Counted from the stretch's first letter, positions 7,720 to 16,891 are shown. The stretch: DNA of 64,000 nt from JAEVLT01 sp964484065 (GCA_964484065.1 CAZAEW010000002.1:248001-312000), one strand, 5' to 3'. Notes: a model not told the origin generated them from the sequence alone. Translations and numbers: made by a program.

Positions 7720-8703
7720 ATGCAAAACGAAGAGGTTATTATTGTTGGAGCGGGACCATGCGGCTTGTCTGCGGCTATATCCCTTAAACGGCTGGGGAAA
7801 AATCCGCTTATATTTGATAAAGGAAATATCGTAAATGCCATTTACCGTTATCCAACACACCAAACTTTTTTTAGCACAAGTGAAAAATTGGAAATTGGGG
7901 ATATTCCATTTGTTACCGAAAACTATAAACCCAAAAGGAATCAAGCCCTGGTCTATTACCGGGAAACAGCGAAACGAAATCAACTGAGAATTCATGCTTA
8001 TGAAACCGTATTAGAAATACATAAATCTAAAAATCTTTTCCATGTAAAGACTGATAAAGGAGAATATACGGCACCTTACGTGGTAATAGCAACTGGGTAT
8101 TATGATCATCCAAATTATATGAATGTCCCCGGGGAACATCTGGATAAAGTGTCTCATTATTTTAAAGAGGCACATCCTTATTTTGATAAAGATGTATGTG
8201 TAATTGGCGGGAAAAATTCCAGTGTCGATGCCGCAATTGAACTGGTAAAAGCGGGGGCCAGAGTAACGGTACTGTACCGGGGAAATCAATATTCTGAAAA
8301 CATCAAGCCTTGGATTCTTCCTGAATTCGATTCTCTCGTGAAAAAAGGGATTATCCAAATGGAGTTTGAGGCAAATGTCGTTAAAATAACGAAGGATACC
8401 CTTGTTTATCGAAAAAATGGAGAAACAGAAGAAAAGGTATTAAAAAATGATTTTGTTTTTGCTATGACAGGCTATCATCCGGACCATGAATTGTTAAAAA
8501 CAATCGGGATTGAGATCGAAGCGGAAACGGGAAGACCTATTTATCTTGAAGAGACAATGGAAACGAACATAGAAGGAGCTTTTATCGCCGGAGTAATCGC
8601 TGCGGGAAATAACGCAAATGAAATATTTATTGAAAACGGAAGATTTCATGGGGAATTAATCGCAGATGAAATGATGAAAAAGGAAAAGGGGGAACGGTCC
8701 TAA
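7720..8703 (+). CDS. ypdA: YpdA family bacillithiol-disulfide reductase (Bdr)
   Basis: This FAD/NADPH flavoprotein of the thioredoxin-reductase-like class is known in Firmicutes to reduce bacillithiol disulfide. The N-terminal FAD motif is VIIVGAGPCGLSAA; with ATG 7720 as start its cysteine is Cys14, the residue reported as redox active in the family. The NADPH-binding motif CVIGGKNSSVDAA is near residue 165, and a C-terminal FAD motif includes GAFIAGVIAAGNN. The in-frame GTG at 7711 is rejected because it overlaps the AAGGAG site. The 327-aa length fits. Bacillithiol biosynthesis genes lie further along at 45-47 kb. Confidence 0.9.
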   Translation: MQNEEVIIVGAGPCGLSAAISLKRLGKNPLIFDKGNIVNAIYRYPTHQTFFSTSEKLEIGDIPFVTENYKPKRNQALVYYRETAKRNQLRIHAYETVLEIHKSKNLFHVKTDKGEYTAPYVVIATGYYDHPNYMNVPGEHLDKVSHYFKEAHPYFDKDVCVIGGKNSSVDAAIELVKAGARVTVLYRGNQYSENIKPWILPEFDSLVKKGIIQMEFEANVVKITKDTLVYRKNGETEEKVLKNDFVFAMTGYHPDHELLKTIGIEIEAETGRPIYLEETMETNIEGAFIAGVIAAGNNANEIFIENGRFHGELIADEMMKKEKGERS

Positions 8704-8800
8704 TTATTTCTTCCAATCAGTCAGCCGGGACGAAAATTTTCTTTTGATTTACCCTGTTTCCGTGTTACCATTAAGAAAATGGACTGAAAAGAGGATTTAA

Positions 8801-9490
8801 ATGTTGGGGATATTATCTGCCGGAATTGCCCCCGGCTTGGCATTATTAAGCTATTTTTATTTAAAAGATGAGTATGAAGCCGAGCCAATTTCCTATGTAT
8901 TAAGAACATTTATATATGGGGCTCTGCTGGTATTCCCGATTATGTTTATTCAGCATGTATTAGATACAGAAAATATCATTAAATCCGAGCTGGCAGATGC
9001 TTTTTTATCATCGAGTCTGCTGGAAGAATACGTGAAATGGTTTATTCTATATTATGCCATTTACCAGCATGTCGAATTTGATGAGCCTTTTGACGGGATT
9101 GTGTACGGTGCCTCGGTTTCCCTTGGCTTTGCAACAGCTGAAAATATATTTTATTTAATTGGCAATGGCATTCAGCATGCACTCTCAAGAGCGCTTCTTC
9201 CTGTATCCAGTCACGCGATGTTTGGTGTGATCATGGGTTTTTATCTAGGGAAAGCCAAATTTACAGATAAATTTAAGTATAAAGGCATTATAATCGCATT
9301 AATCCTTCCTGTTTTCCTTCATGGGATGTATGATTATATCTTGATTTCTCAAGAAAATTGGCTGTATCTCATTTTACCATTCATGGCTTTTCTGTGGTGG
9401 CTGGGCTTAAGAAAAGTAAAAATGGCAAAAGTACTTAGCGCCAAACATTTTAATAAGCCATTGCCCATCCAAAAAACCCTTCATTCGTGA
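8801..9490 (+). CDS. prsW: Glutamic-type intramembrane protease PrsW
   Basis: PrsW is a polytopic protease; in B. subtilis it makes the site-1 cut in anti-sigma factor RsiW during the sigma W envelope stress response. The paired glutamates EEYVKW are at residues 75-76, the same positions reported for B. subtilis PrsW, with conserved FATAENIFY near 110, SSHAMFG near 138 and HGMYDY near 174. Several transmembrane helices are visible. RsiW is not encoded in this window. The stop codon lies inside the terminator stem. Confidence 0.9.
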   Translation: MLGILSAGIAPGLALLSYFYLKDEYEAEPISYVLRTFIYGALLVFPIMFIQHVLDTENIIKSELADAFLSSSLLEEYVKWFILYYAIYQHVEFDEPFDGIVYGASVSLGFATAENIFYLIGNGIQHALSRALLPVSSHAMFGVIMGFYLGKAKFTDKFKYKGIIIALILPVFLHGMYDYILISQENWLYLILPFMAFLWWLGLRKVKMAKVLSAKHFNKPLPIQKTLHS

Positions 9491-9500
9491 AGGGTTTTTT
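9471..9500 (+). terminator. Strong terminator overlapping the prsW stop
   Basis: A perfect 13-bp stem with a TTCG tetraloop (arms 9471-9483 and 9488-9500) ends in six T. The last six prsW codons and the stop form part of the hairpin. Confidence 0.9.
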
Positions 9501-9541
9501 GATTTTATTGGCTTCTTAAAGTACTTCCTCTTTTCTTTTTT

Positions 9542-9571
9542 TGAATAAAATTTCCTCCAAAACAAAAAATA
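9542..9571 (+). promoter_or_regulatory. Possible sigma G promoter of sleB-ypeB
   Basis: TGAATA (9542-9547) is a good sigma G -35; an AT-rich -10 candidate (AAAAATA, 9565-9571) follows at 17 nt but matches CATACTA poorly. sleB is forespore expressed in B. subtilis. Confidence 0.35.
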
Positions 9572-9607
9572 GGGTTAACGTTAATTTCATCTGGAGGTTA
9601 CTTTTAC

Positions 9608-10450
9608 ATGAAGAAGAAAAAAGTACTTATAAAATCTCTCATCCTAATCTCCCTTTTTATATTTCCTATTTCTCTTTTTGAAGAAAATCGATGGGTACAC
9701 GCGTTTTCCGGGCAAGTGATCCAGCGCGGTGCAACAGGTGATGATGTTATTGAACTGCAAGCAAGATTGCAATATATCGGTTTCTTTCACGGAAAAATCA
9801 ATGGTGTTTTTGACTGGGGCACGTATTGGGCACTTAGAAACTTCCAGCAAAAATATGGATTGCCGGTAGATGGTCTTGCTGGGAGCAGTACAAAATCCAA
9901 ATTAGTAAAAGCAAGCAAATATAATGCCCAGTATGTTAAAAGTATGGTAAACAGCGGAAAAAAATTCACCTATTACGGCGGGGTTCCTTTGAATAAACAA
10001 AGTCAAGCATCTGGAAGTACGGGTGCTGCAAAAAAAAACACGGCACCTTCATCAAGACCTTCGAAGCCGGCTGCAGCCAATATTCCTTCAGGCTATTCAC
10101 AAAATGATATTCAATTAATGGCAAATGCGGTCTATGGAGAATCGAGAGGAGAACCGTTTATCGGGCAGGTAGCTGTAGCAGCCGTGATTCTTAATAGGGT
10201 GCAAAGTGCATCGTTTCCCAATACTGTTTCAGGGGTTATTTTTCAGCCAGGCGCTTTTACTGCGGTTTCTGATGGACAAATCTGGCTCACACCAAATGAT
10301 GTATCGAAAAAGGCAGTCATTGATGCGATAAATGGCTGGGATCCTACCGGCAACGCAATATACTATTTTAATCCTGCCACTGCCACAAGCCCGTGGATTT
10401 GGGGAAGACCGCAAATAAAAAGAATTGGGAAACATATTTTTTGTAAGTAG
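9608..10450 (+). CDS. sleB: Spore cortex-lytic enzyme SleB
   Basis: SleB is a lytic transglycosylase that degrades muramic-lactam cortex during germination. It has a signal peptide (about residues 1-32), a PG-binding-1 domain with the repeats GATGDDVIELQARLQYIGFF and GVFDWGTYWALRNFQQKYGL (about 37-96), a Ser/Ala/Pro-rich linker, and a C-terminal hydrolase_2 domain beginning with LMANAVYGESRGEPF, whose GESRGE holds the catalytic glutamate. At 280 aa it is slightly shorter than B. subtilis SleB, mainly in the linker. It is co-transcribed with ypeB, 11 nt downstream by the start I chose. Confidence 0.95.
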   Translation: MKKKKVLIKSLILISLFIFPISLFEENRWVHAFSGQVIQRGATGDDVIELQARLQYIGFFHGKINGVFDWGTYWALRNFQQKYGLPVDGLAGSSTKSKLVKASKYNAQYVKSMVNSGKKFTYYGGVPLNKQSQASGSTGAAKKNTAPSSRPSKPAAANIPSGYSQNDIQLMANAVYGESRGEPFIGQVAVAAVILNRVQSASFPNTVSGVIFQPGAFTAVSDGQIWLTPNDVSKKAVIDAINGWDPTGNAIYYFNPATATSPWIWGRPQIKRIGKHIFCK

Positions 10451-10461
10451 GGGTGAAAAAA

Positions 10462-11811
10462 TTGATAAGAGGTATAGTCATTACCGTTTTAGCTCTTGGT
10501 GTGGCCGGGACTGCATTTTGGGGATATCAGGAGCATCGTGATAAGAATGCTGTTCTATTAAACGCGGAAAACAACTATCAGCGTGCCTTTCATGATCTTA
10601 CTTACCAAATGGACTTGCTTCACGATAAAATAGGTACATCTTTGGCGATGAATTCCCGCCATACACTGTCCCCTGCATTAACGGATGTATGGAGAATTAC
10701 TTCACAGGCTCACAGTGACGTTGGGCAATTACCGCTGACATTGCTCCCTTTTAATAAAACAGAGGAGTTTCTATCAAACATCGGTAATTTTAGTTACCGG
10801 ACAGCTGTCCGCGATTTGGACAAGACCCCGTTATCTGATAAAGAGTATGAAACGCTTAAGGTACTTTACAAACAATCGGAAAGTATTCAAAATGAGTTGC
10901 GAAATGTCCAGAAACTGGTCCTTAAAAATAATCTGCGCTGGATGGACGTGGAAATGGCTTTGGCAACAGGAAAAGAAAATGCGGATAATACGATCATTGA
11001 TGGATTTAAAACGGTTGAAAAGACCGTATCCGGTTATGATGAAACAGACATGGGCACGGCCTTTATGACGATGCAAAATAAGGATGAAAACTTTAAAAAT
11101 ATTCAAGGAAAAATTATTTCACGAAATGAAGCAGCCGCAATAGCCAAAACATATATAAAGTTAGGCGGGAAAATAATAGTTAAGGTTACCGAGAATGGAA
11201 AAGGGTCGAAATATGGGTTTTACAGTGTTTCTCTAAAAAAGGTAAATTCTAATGAAGAAGCCAATATGGATATTACGAAAAAAGGAGGATTTCCAATTTG
11301 GTTTATTCATTCTCGGCAAATCGCAGCGCAAACCTTAAGTTTGCATGATGCCAGTAAAAAGGCGGCTTCATATTTGAAAAATGCAGGGTTTAAAAATATG
11401 GATTTATATGAAAGCAGTCAATATGATACAATTGGTGTTTTCAATTTTGTTTCAACCAAGAATCATATTAGAATATATCCAGAATCCGTCAAGATAAAGG
11501 TGGCACTGGATGATGGAAGCATTGTTGGCTTTTCAGCTGACGATTATTTGCAAACACACTACAGCCGAAAAATACAAAGTCCTGTCATTTCAAAAGAGCA
11601 GGCAATGACAAAAATTAATCCTAATTTAAAAATTATGGAACAACGGGAAGCCGTCATAAAAAATGATCTGAAACAAGAGGTTTTATGCTATGAATTCCTT
11701 GGGGTAATGGGGGAAGATACGTACCGAATCTTTATAAATACCCAAAACGGACGCGAAGAAGAAGTGGAAAAACTGAAAAATGCGGAAGCAGTTTCTGCAG
11801 ATGTCATGTAA
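10462..11811 (+). CDS. ypeB: Germination protein YpeB
   Basis: YpeB is a spore membrane protein needed for SleB stability and localisation. The start is TTG 10462, which follows AGGGGTG at the right distance and gives the family start MIRGI; an upstream in-frame GTG at 10453 lies inside that ribosome binding site. This gives 449 aa, close to the usual 450. It has an N-terminal transmembrane anchor, the ENNYQRAFHDLTYQMD region, and C-terminal PepSY-like repeats from about residue 215 on. A strong terminator follows the stop. Confidence 0.94.
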   Translation: MIRGIVITVLALGVAGTAFWGYQEHRDKNAVLLNAENNYQRAFHDLTYQMDLLHDKIGTSLAMNSRHTLSPALTDVWRITSQAHSDVGQLPLTLLPFNKTEEFLSNIGNFSYRTAVRDLDKTPLSDKEYETLKVLYKQSESIQNELRNVQKLVLKNNLRWMDVEMALATGKENADNTIIDGFKTVEKTVSGYDETDMGTAFMTMQNKDENFKNIQGKIISRNEAAAIAKTYIKLGGKIIVKVTENGKGSKYGFYSVSLKKVNSNEEANMDITKKGGFPIWFIHSRQIAAQTLSLHDASKKAASYLKNAGFKNMDLYESSQYDTIGVFNFVSTKNHIRIYPESVKIKVALDDGSIVGFSADDYLQTHYSRKIQSPVISKEQAMTKINPNLKIMEQREAVIKNDLKQEVLCYEFLGVMGEDTYRIFINTQNGREEEVEKLKNAEAVSADVM

Positions 11812-11842
11812 GGAAAAGCAATAAGTGCTTTTCCTTTTTTTT
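11811..11842 (+). terminator. Terminator of sleB-ypeB
   Basis: A perfect 10-bp stem (11811-11820 with 11826-11835) is followed by a run of T. Confidence 0.9.
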
Positions 11843-11901
11843 ATATCGTGACATAATAATAGTAATTATATAGGCTAAAAGGGTAAAGGAAGTGTTTAGA
11901 C

Positions 11902-12564
11902 TTGTTACAGATCGGTGATATCATTACACTTGAACTAAAGTCTTCTCATGAAAAAGAAACATATAAATGCAGGCTTGTCGACCGTAACGGAGATCATTTT
12001 TACATAGATTATCCGATTAGTTTAAAAACCAATAGAACGGCTTTTTTACTGGATGGTACAAAACTAACGGCAACATTTATCGGCCATGACGGATCATCTA
12101 TTTACTCATTTGAATCTGAAGTTGAAGGAAGAATAAAAAGGAACATCCCTATGCTCATGATTTCCTATCCAGGCGATAAAAACGTAGTCAAGATCCAACG
12201 GCGTCAATTTGTGAGAATTGATACGGCTGTTGATATAGCCATTCATCCTCTTGAATATGAATTTGCACCAGTCACGGCTATTACCATGGATATCAGTGCT
12301 GGAGGAGCAACCGTTTTAACACCTGCAGAAACTGGACTTAAAGCAGGAATGACTGTTCAAACATGGCTTGTATTAATTATGCAAAATGGAGACTATCATT
12401 ATATGAAACTCCAAAGCAGAATTGTCCGGAACACTCCATATAGTGAAACAAGAAACAAGGTCTCACTGCAATTCATTGATACCACCAGCGGGGAAAAACA
12501 GATGCTTTTACGTCTTTGTTTTGAAAGGCAATTAGAAAATAAAAAGAAGGGGCTGTCTGTATAG
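11902..12564 (+). CDS. motI: PilZ-domain c-di-GMP receptor (YpfA/MotI-like)
   Basis: The N-terminal half is a YcgR-type domain and the C-terminal half a PilZ domain. The c-di-GMP binding residues are visible as RRQFVRI (RxxxR) around residue 107 and DISAGG (D/NxSxxG) around residue 134. In B. subtilis the orthologue MotI acts as a molecular clutch on the flagellar motor. TTG 11902 is the first in-frame start after the AAAGGAAG site. It lies in the same position, before ypfB and cmk, as in B. subtilis. No flagellar genes are in this window apart from cheR. Confidence 0.88.
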   Translation: MLQIGDIITLELKSSHEKETYKCRLVDRNGDHFYIDYPISLKTNRTAFLLDGTKLTATFIGHDGSSIYSFESEVEGRIKRNIPMLMISYPGDKNVVKIQRRQFVRIDTAVDIAIHPLEYEFAPVTAITMDISAGGATVLTPAETGLKAGMTVQTWLVLIMQNGDYHYMKLQSRIVRNTPYSETRNKVSLQFIDTTSGEKQMLLRLCFERQLENKKKGLSV

Positions 12565-12621
12565 CATAAAACAGTCCGATCACTCAAATAATAGGCATAT
12601 GCAGCCTGTAGGAGTGATTTA

Positions 12622-12801
12622 ATGAAAGCGTTTGAGAGGATTTTGATCAAAGCAGCCATTATCCAATTGATATTCCTTCTTCTTTCACAATGTTTTCTTC
12701 ACAGCTTTCCTGCGTATTCAAGATTGAAGCCCATTACAAAATACGAAGGAGTTTATAAACACAAATTTATAAAAACAACAGAAACAATGAGCAATCATTG
12801 A
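12622..12801 (+). CDS. ypfB: Small DUF5359-like membrane protein (YpfB)
   Basis: A 59-aa ORF starts at ATG 12622 behind a TAGGAGTGA ribosome binding site. It has a basic N-terminus (MKAFERILIKAA), one transmembrane segment (about residues 11-30) and the conserved-looking ITKYEGVYK tail. Size, topology and position between the PilZ gene and cmk match B. subtilis YpfB. Its function is unknown. Its stop falls at the start of a terminator. Confidence 0.75.
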   Translation: MKAFERILIKAAIIQLIFLLLSQCFLHSFPAYSRLKPITKYEGVYKHKFIKTTETMSNH

Positions 12802-12831
12802 AAGCAGGCACTTTCCTGCTTTGTTTTTGTT
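12801..12831 (+). terminator. Terminator after ypfB
   Basis: An 8-bp perfect stem (12801-12808 with 12815-12822) has a T-rich tail. Confidence 0.75.
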
Positions 12832-12862
12832 AAAAAGCAAATAAAAAAAGAATAGGCTTTTA

Positions 12863-12871
12863 TGGTACAAT
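12863..12871 (+). promoter_or_regulatory. Extended -10 promoter of cmk
   Basis: TGGTACAAT is an extended -10 (TGnTACAAT) 52 nt before the cmk start. There is no good -35 box. Confidence 0.5.
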
Positions 12872-12923
12872 ATATAATAGTAAAATTCATGCATAGACTG
12901 CTAGACAGGCATTAGGAGGAAAA

Positions 12924-13604
12924 ATGAACAAGAAATTATCGATTGCCATTGACGGACCTGCAGCTGCCGGGAAAAGTACAGTAGCAAAAATTATCGCGGA
13001 GAAATTGTCCTTTGTATACATTGATACGGGGGCAATGTACCGTGCATTAACATATAAAGCTTTATTAAATCATGTTGACCTTGAAGATGAACAGGCACTG
13101 GCGGCTGTTTTATTAAATACAAGTATCAGGCTGACTCCATCTGAAAGTGGACAATTGGTCTTCGTTGACCAGCAGAATGTAACGAGTGAAATCCGTTCAG
13201 CAGCCGTTACAAATTCTGTATCCATTGTATCGAAACATCAAAAAGTACGGGAAGAAATGGTGAGAAGACAGCAGGAGTTTGCATCTGGAGGCGGAGTTGT
13301 AATGGATGGGCGTGATATTGGCACCCATGTAATACCAGATGCAGAAGTAAAAGTTTTTCTTTTAGCCAGTGTTGAAGAGAGAGCCTTAAGACGGCATGCC
13401 GAAAATCTCGAAAAGGGATTTACATCCAACTTGTCTCAATTAATGGAAGAGATTGCACGTAGGGATAAAATTGATTCAGAAAGAGAAATAGCGCCATTAA
13501 AAAAAGCAGACGATGCAATTGAAATGGATACAACCTCATTAACAATAGAAGATGTCGTAGAAAAAATTATGGATCTTGTCCATGAAAGGATGGAAAGAGT
13601 TTGA
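12924..13604 (+). CDS. cmk: Cytidylate kinase
   Basis: Cmk phosphorylates CMP and dCMP. The P-loop IDGPAAAGKST is at residues 8-18, followed by IDTGAMYRALTYKAL and the VVMDGRDIGTHVIPDAEVK segment, both hallmarks of bacterial CMP kinases; the lid RRDKIDSERE is near residue 185. Length is 226 aa. A TTAGGAGG site precedes the ATG. The stop overlaps the TTG start of plsC. Confidence 0.96.
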   Translation: MNKKLSIAIDGPAAAGKSTVAKIIAEKLSFVYIDTGAMYRALTYKALLNHVDLEDEQALAAVLLNTSIRLTPSESGQLVFVDQQNVTSEIRSAAVTNSVSIVSKHQKVREEMVRRQQEFASGGGVVMDGRDIGTHVIPDAEVKVFLLASVEERALRRHAENLEKGFTSNLSQLMEEIARRDKIDSEREIAPLKKADDAIEMDTTSLTIEDVVEKIMDLVHERMERV

Positions 13605-14194
13605 CGTTTTATAGATTTGCAAAAGCGGTTGTGAATTCGATTTTTAAACCGCTATACAGAATTGAAGCAATCGGATTGGAGAATTTTCCCGAAGAAGGGG
13701 GAGTATTGCTCTGCGCCAATCATATTTCTAATTTTGATCCAATCGTCGTAGGTATTTTGCCAAAAAGAGATGTCTATTATATGGCAAAAGAGGAATTGTT
13801 TAAAGTTCCTGTTTTTGGGAAAATCGTCGCCATGTGCAATGCATTTCCCGTGAAAAGAGGAATGAGTGACCGGGAGGCTCTCCGTAAAGGGCTGAGCGTT
13901 TTAAAAGAAGGCCATGTTCTTGGACTTTTCCCGGAGGGACATAGAAGTAAAACAGGGGAACTTGGTAAAGGTTTAGCAGGCGCCGGATTTTTTGCATTAA
14001 AAACAGATGCTCAAGTAGTGCCATGTGCGATTATCGGACCATACCGCACTTTCCGAAAATTAAGGGTTGTTTATGGGAAACCAATGGACATGACAGATTT
14101 GCGAAAATCAAAAGCTTCAGCTGAACAAGTTACTGAATTAATTATGGCAGAAATCCATAAACTTATTAAAGAGTATAAAGAGTTTTCCGCTTGA
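13601..14194 (+). CDS. plsC: 1-acyl-sn-glycerol-3-phosphate acyltransferase
   Basis: PlsC acylates lysophosphatidic acid to phosphatidic acid. The HX4D motif appears as NHISNFD near residue 40, the substrate motif as FPEGHRSKTGELG near 110, and the later conserved VPCAIIGPYR near 145. At 197 aa it is a standard short PlsC. The TTG start overlaps the cmk stop (TTGA), with AAAGGATGG upstream, so translation is coupled. A plsC gene next to cmk and the S1-like gene is common in Bacillaceae outside B. subtilis. Confidence 0.9.
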   Translation: MTFYRFAKAVVNSIFKPLYRIEAIGLENFPEEGGVLLCANHISNFDPIVVGILPKRDVYYMAKEELFKVPVFGKIVAMCNAFPVKRGMSDREALRKGLSVLKEGHVLGLFPEGHRSKTGELGKGLAGAGFFALKTDAQVVPCAIIGPYRTFRKLRVVYGKPMDMTDLRKSKASAEQVTELIMAEIHKLIKEYKEFSA

Positions 14195-14330
14195 CAAAAC
14201 AGGCTATTTATAAGAAGTTAATAAAAAGAGACTTTTTTCAAGCTTAATTGGTTTCCTTATCTTGTTTTTACATATGGTGTTGGTGACTGACACTATATTT
14301 TTGCAGTTAATGGATTAAGGAGGAGTACAT

Positions 14331-15470
14331 ATGTCAGAAGATATGAATCAAGTGGAAGTAAAGAATTTCGAAGTTGGAGACAAAGTAACAGGGCAAGTTA
14401 CAAAAGTGGAAGAAAAACAGGTTATTGTTGACATTCAAGATTGTAAACTTGATGGAATTATTCCGATTAGTGAGCTTTCAAGCCTCCATATTGAAAAGGC
14501 TTCAGATGCTGTTTCCGTTGGGGACGAACTGCAATTAGAGGTTTTAAAAGTGGAGGAAGAAGCTTTAATTCTTTCAAAAAGAAAAGCGGATGCAGAAAAA
14601 GCATGGGAAAATCTTGAAGAAAAATTTAAGAATGGTGTAGTGTTTGATGCAGAAGTAAAAGACGTGGTAAAAGGCGGTCTTGTGGTCGATCTTGGTGTGC
14701 GCGGCTTTATTCCGGCATCGCTCGTTGAAGCACACTTTGTTGAGGATTTCTCCGATTATAAAGGTAAGACACTTTCTTTTAAAATTGTTGAGTTAGATAA
14801 AGAAAAAAATCGTCTTATCTTATCTCACCGTGCTGTTATTGAGCAAGAAAAGGGAAAGAAAAAACAAAATCTGCTTGATTCTCTGTCCGTAGGACAAGTA
14901 CTTGAAGGTACAGTCCAAAGGATTACTGACTTCGGAGCATTCGTTGACCTTGGCGGGCTGGATGGTTTAGTTCATATTTCACAATTGTCCCATCAGCATG
15001 TGAATAAACCGTCTGAAGTGGTTCAAGAAGGCCAAAAGGTCAAAGTAAAGATCTTGAATGTTGATCGTGATAACGAACGGATTTCGTTATCCATCAAAGA
15101 TACTCTTCCTGGGCCATGGGCTGATATCGCAAACAGGGCACCAAAAGGCAGTACATTAACAGGTGTTGTAAAAAGATTGGTTTCTTACGGCGCTTTTGTT
15201 GAAGTCTTTCCAGGTGTAGAAGGTCTTGTTCATATTTCACAAATTGCCCATAAGCATATAGCCACACCTCATGAAGTTTTAAAAGAAGGACAGGAAGTTC
15301 AAGTTAAAGTATTAGATGTAAATGAAGCTGACCAGCGGCTTTCGTTAAGCATTAAGGAGCTTCTGGAAAAAGATGTTGAAGAAAACCTGGATTATCAGCT
15401 TCCTGAGGAGTCAAAGGGTTTTCAGCTTGGAGAAGTAATTGGTGATCAATTAAAGAATCTTAAAAAGTAA
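14331..15470 (+). CDS. ypfD: S1 RNA-binding domain protein, 30S ribosomal protein S1 homologue (YpfD)
   Basis: It carries four S1 repeats, at about residues 14-82, 98-168, 184-253 and 270-339. The last two contain the classic ITDFGAFVDLGGLDGLVHISQL and SYGAFVEVFPGVEGLVHISQ patterns. Compared with the six-domain S1 of Gram-negative bacteria, this is the short Firmicutes form, whose role on the ribosome is debated. An AAGGAGGAG site precedes the ATG by 7 nt. It stands after cmk-plsC and before fni, as in relatives. Confidence 0.93.
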   Translation: MSEDMNQVEVKNFEVGDKVTGQVTKVEEKQVIVDIQDCKLDGIIPISELSSLHIEKASDAVSVGDELQLEVLKVEEEALILSKRKADAEKAWENLEEKFKNGVVFDAEVKDVVKGGLVVDLGVRGFIPASLVEAHFVEDFSDYKGKTLSFKIVELDKEKNRLILSHRAVIEQEKGKKKQNLLDSLSVGQVLEGTVQRITDFGAFVDLGGLDGLVHISQLSHQHVNKPSEVVQEGQKVKVKILNVDRDNERISLSIKDTLPGPWADIANRAPKGSTLTGVVKRLVSYGAFVEVFPGVEGLVHISQIAHKHIATPHEVLKEGQEVQVKVLDVNEADQRLSLSIKELLEKDVEENLDYQLPEESKGFQLGEVIGDQLKNLKK

Positions 15471-15482
15471 TGGTGATACTTA

Positions 15483-16544
15483 GTGTCTAGATCGGAACGA
15501 AAATGGGAGCATATAAACCTTGCCCTTGAAATGGGACAAATGTTGGGAACAGCTTTAGAAGATATCCATTTCATTCACCAAAGCTTACCGGAAATCAATT
15601 TGGATGACGTTCAATTCGAACATTCACTTGGCGAACTTTCTTTGAGTTCGCCAATTTTTATCAATGCCATGACAGGAGGCGGCGGTGAAAAAACGTACCG
15701 GATCAATAAGGAACTTGCTGCTGTTGCAAAACTAACGGGAGTTCCTATGGCGGTGGGATCCCAAATGGCTGCAATAAAAGACCCTTGTGAGCGCTATACT
15801 TATCAGGTCGTGCGAAAAGAAAACCCTAATGGGGTTATTATTGCCAATTTAGGAAGTGAAGCAGCCGTTGAACAGGCAATGGCAGCCATTGACATGCTTG
15901 ATGCAAATGCCTTGCAGATTCATTTAAATGCTGTTCAGGAACTAACGATGCCTGAAGGGGAACGTGAATTTTCCGGTGTCTTAAAAAGAATAGAAAAGAT
16001 AATGAACAAAGTGAATGTGCCTGTTATTGTGAAAGAGGTAGGCTTTGGTATGAGTCGCGAAACGGTTTCCGCCCTTGCTTCAATCGGTGTTTCAATCGTC
16101 GATATTGGGGGATTTGGCGGTACAAATTTCGCTGAAATCGAAAATAAACGCAGGGAAGAATCATTTCCCTTTTTTAACCAGTGGGGGATACCAACCGCTA
16201 TTTCAATTATTGAAGCAGCCAGTACTGCAGTCCCTAACTTGAACATCATTGGATCTGGAGGGATTCGAAGCAGTCTTGACATTGCCAAAGCCATCAGCAT
16301 CGGAGCAGATGCCGTTGGAATGGCGGGTGTTTTCTTGAAGACTCTTTTGGAAAAAGGAGCTGAATCCTTGCAGAAGGATATTGAAAGACTTCATAAAGAA
16401 TTAGCAGTTATTATGGCAGCATTAGGGGCAAGGACGATTGCACAGCTGAAAAACGCCCCTTTAATCATATCGGGAGAATGCAATCATTGGCTAACACAAA
16501 GAGGGATTGATACGAAGTCATTTAGTCAAAGAAAAATTAGATAG
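15483..16544 (+). CDS. fni: Type 2 isopentenyl-diphosphate delta-isomerase
   Basis: This FMN- and NADPH-dependent enzyme interconverts IPP and DMAPP. Typical motifs are FINAMTGG near residue 60, MAVGSQMAAI near 93, the VKEVGFGMS segment near 186, DIGGFGGTNFAEIE near 208 and IGSGGIRSSLDIAKAISIGAD near 259. The GTG start has only a weak ribosome binding site (GGTGAT), 12 nt after ypfD, so it is probably coupled. It supplies allylic precursor for the heptaprenyl chain made by HepS/HepT at 25-27 kb. Confidence 0.93.
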   Translation: MSRSERKWEHINLALEMGQMLGTALEDIHFIHQSLPEINLDDVQFEHSLGELSLSSPIFINAMTGGGGEKTYRINKELAAVAKLTGVPMAVGSQMAAIKDPCERYTYQVVRKENPNGVIIANLGSEAAVEQAMAAIDMLDANALQIHLNAVQELTMPEGEREFSGVLKRIEKIMNKVNVPVIVKEVGFGMSRETVSALASIGVSIVDIGGFGGTNFAEIENKRREESFPFFNQWGIPTAISIIEAASTAVPNLNIIGSGGIRSSLDIAKAISIGADAVGMAGVFLKTLLEKGAESLQKDIERLHKELAVIMAALGARTIAQLKNAPLIISGECNHWLTQRGIDTKSFSQRKIR

Positions 16545-16556
16545 TAACAACAAGGG

Positions 16557-16625
16557 AGCCTGAAACTTCAATACTATGGCATATGTTGATATGCTCGCAG
16601 CTTGAAGAAATCAGGCTATTTTATT
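16557..16625 (+). terminator. Nested-stem terminator after fni
   Basis: Three stacked stems, AGCCTGA (16557-16563 with 16611-16617), CTTCAA (16566-16571 with 16602-16607) and GCATAT (16579-16584 with 16589-16594), form one long hairpin followed by ATTTTATT. Confidence 0.65.
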
Positions 16626-16642
16626 AGTAGGAAACGAAAAGC

Positions 16643-16786
16643 TTAATCATATTTAGAGTCATTAAGAGATCTGGCTTCTTCCGGGCTTTGCAGTTTAGCT
16701 GCGCCGGGATAATGCAATGCCTGATCCCGGTCAGATTCGACTCTCCTGCTTGCTTTTAATTTTTTTTCTTGACGGTCCTTTCCCAT
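16643..16786 (-). CDS. ypzI: YpzI family small protein
   Basis: A 47-aa ORF on the minus strand begins MGKDRQEKKLK and continues with RRVESDRDQALHYPGAAKLQSPEEAR, matching the small YpzI family of Bacillus. It is very hydrophilic; its function is unknown. An AGGAGGTG site precedes the ATG. It is divergent from yphA, sharing about 105 bp of upstream sequence, and reads towards the fni terminator. Confidence 0.85.
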   Translation of the reverse strand: MGKDRQEKKLKASRRVESDRDQALHYPGAAKLQSPEEARSLNDSKYD

Positions 16787-16891
16787 GTCATAACACCTCC
16801 TCTTTTTAAGATAATACATTACGAAAAGTTTATACGAATGAAGTATGAAACCTCCTTATATGTACCGATAATGCTTGATGAGGAGGGAGCG

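Noticed and set aside
16769..16891. N-terminal extension of yphA.
   Set aside because: It runs antisense across the ypzI start and lacks a ribosome binding site; the AGGAGGG at 16881 points to a later start.
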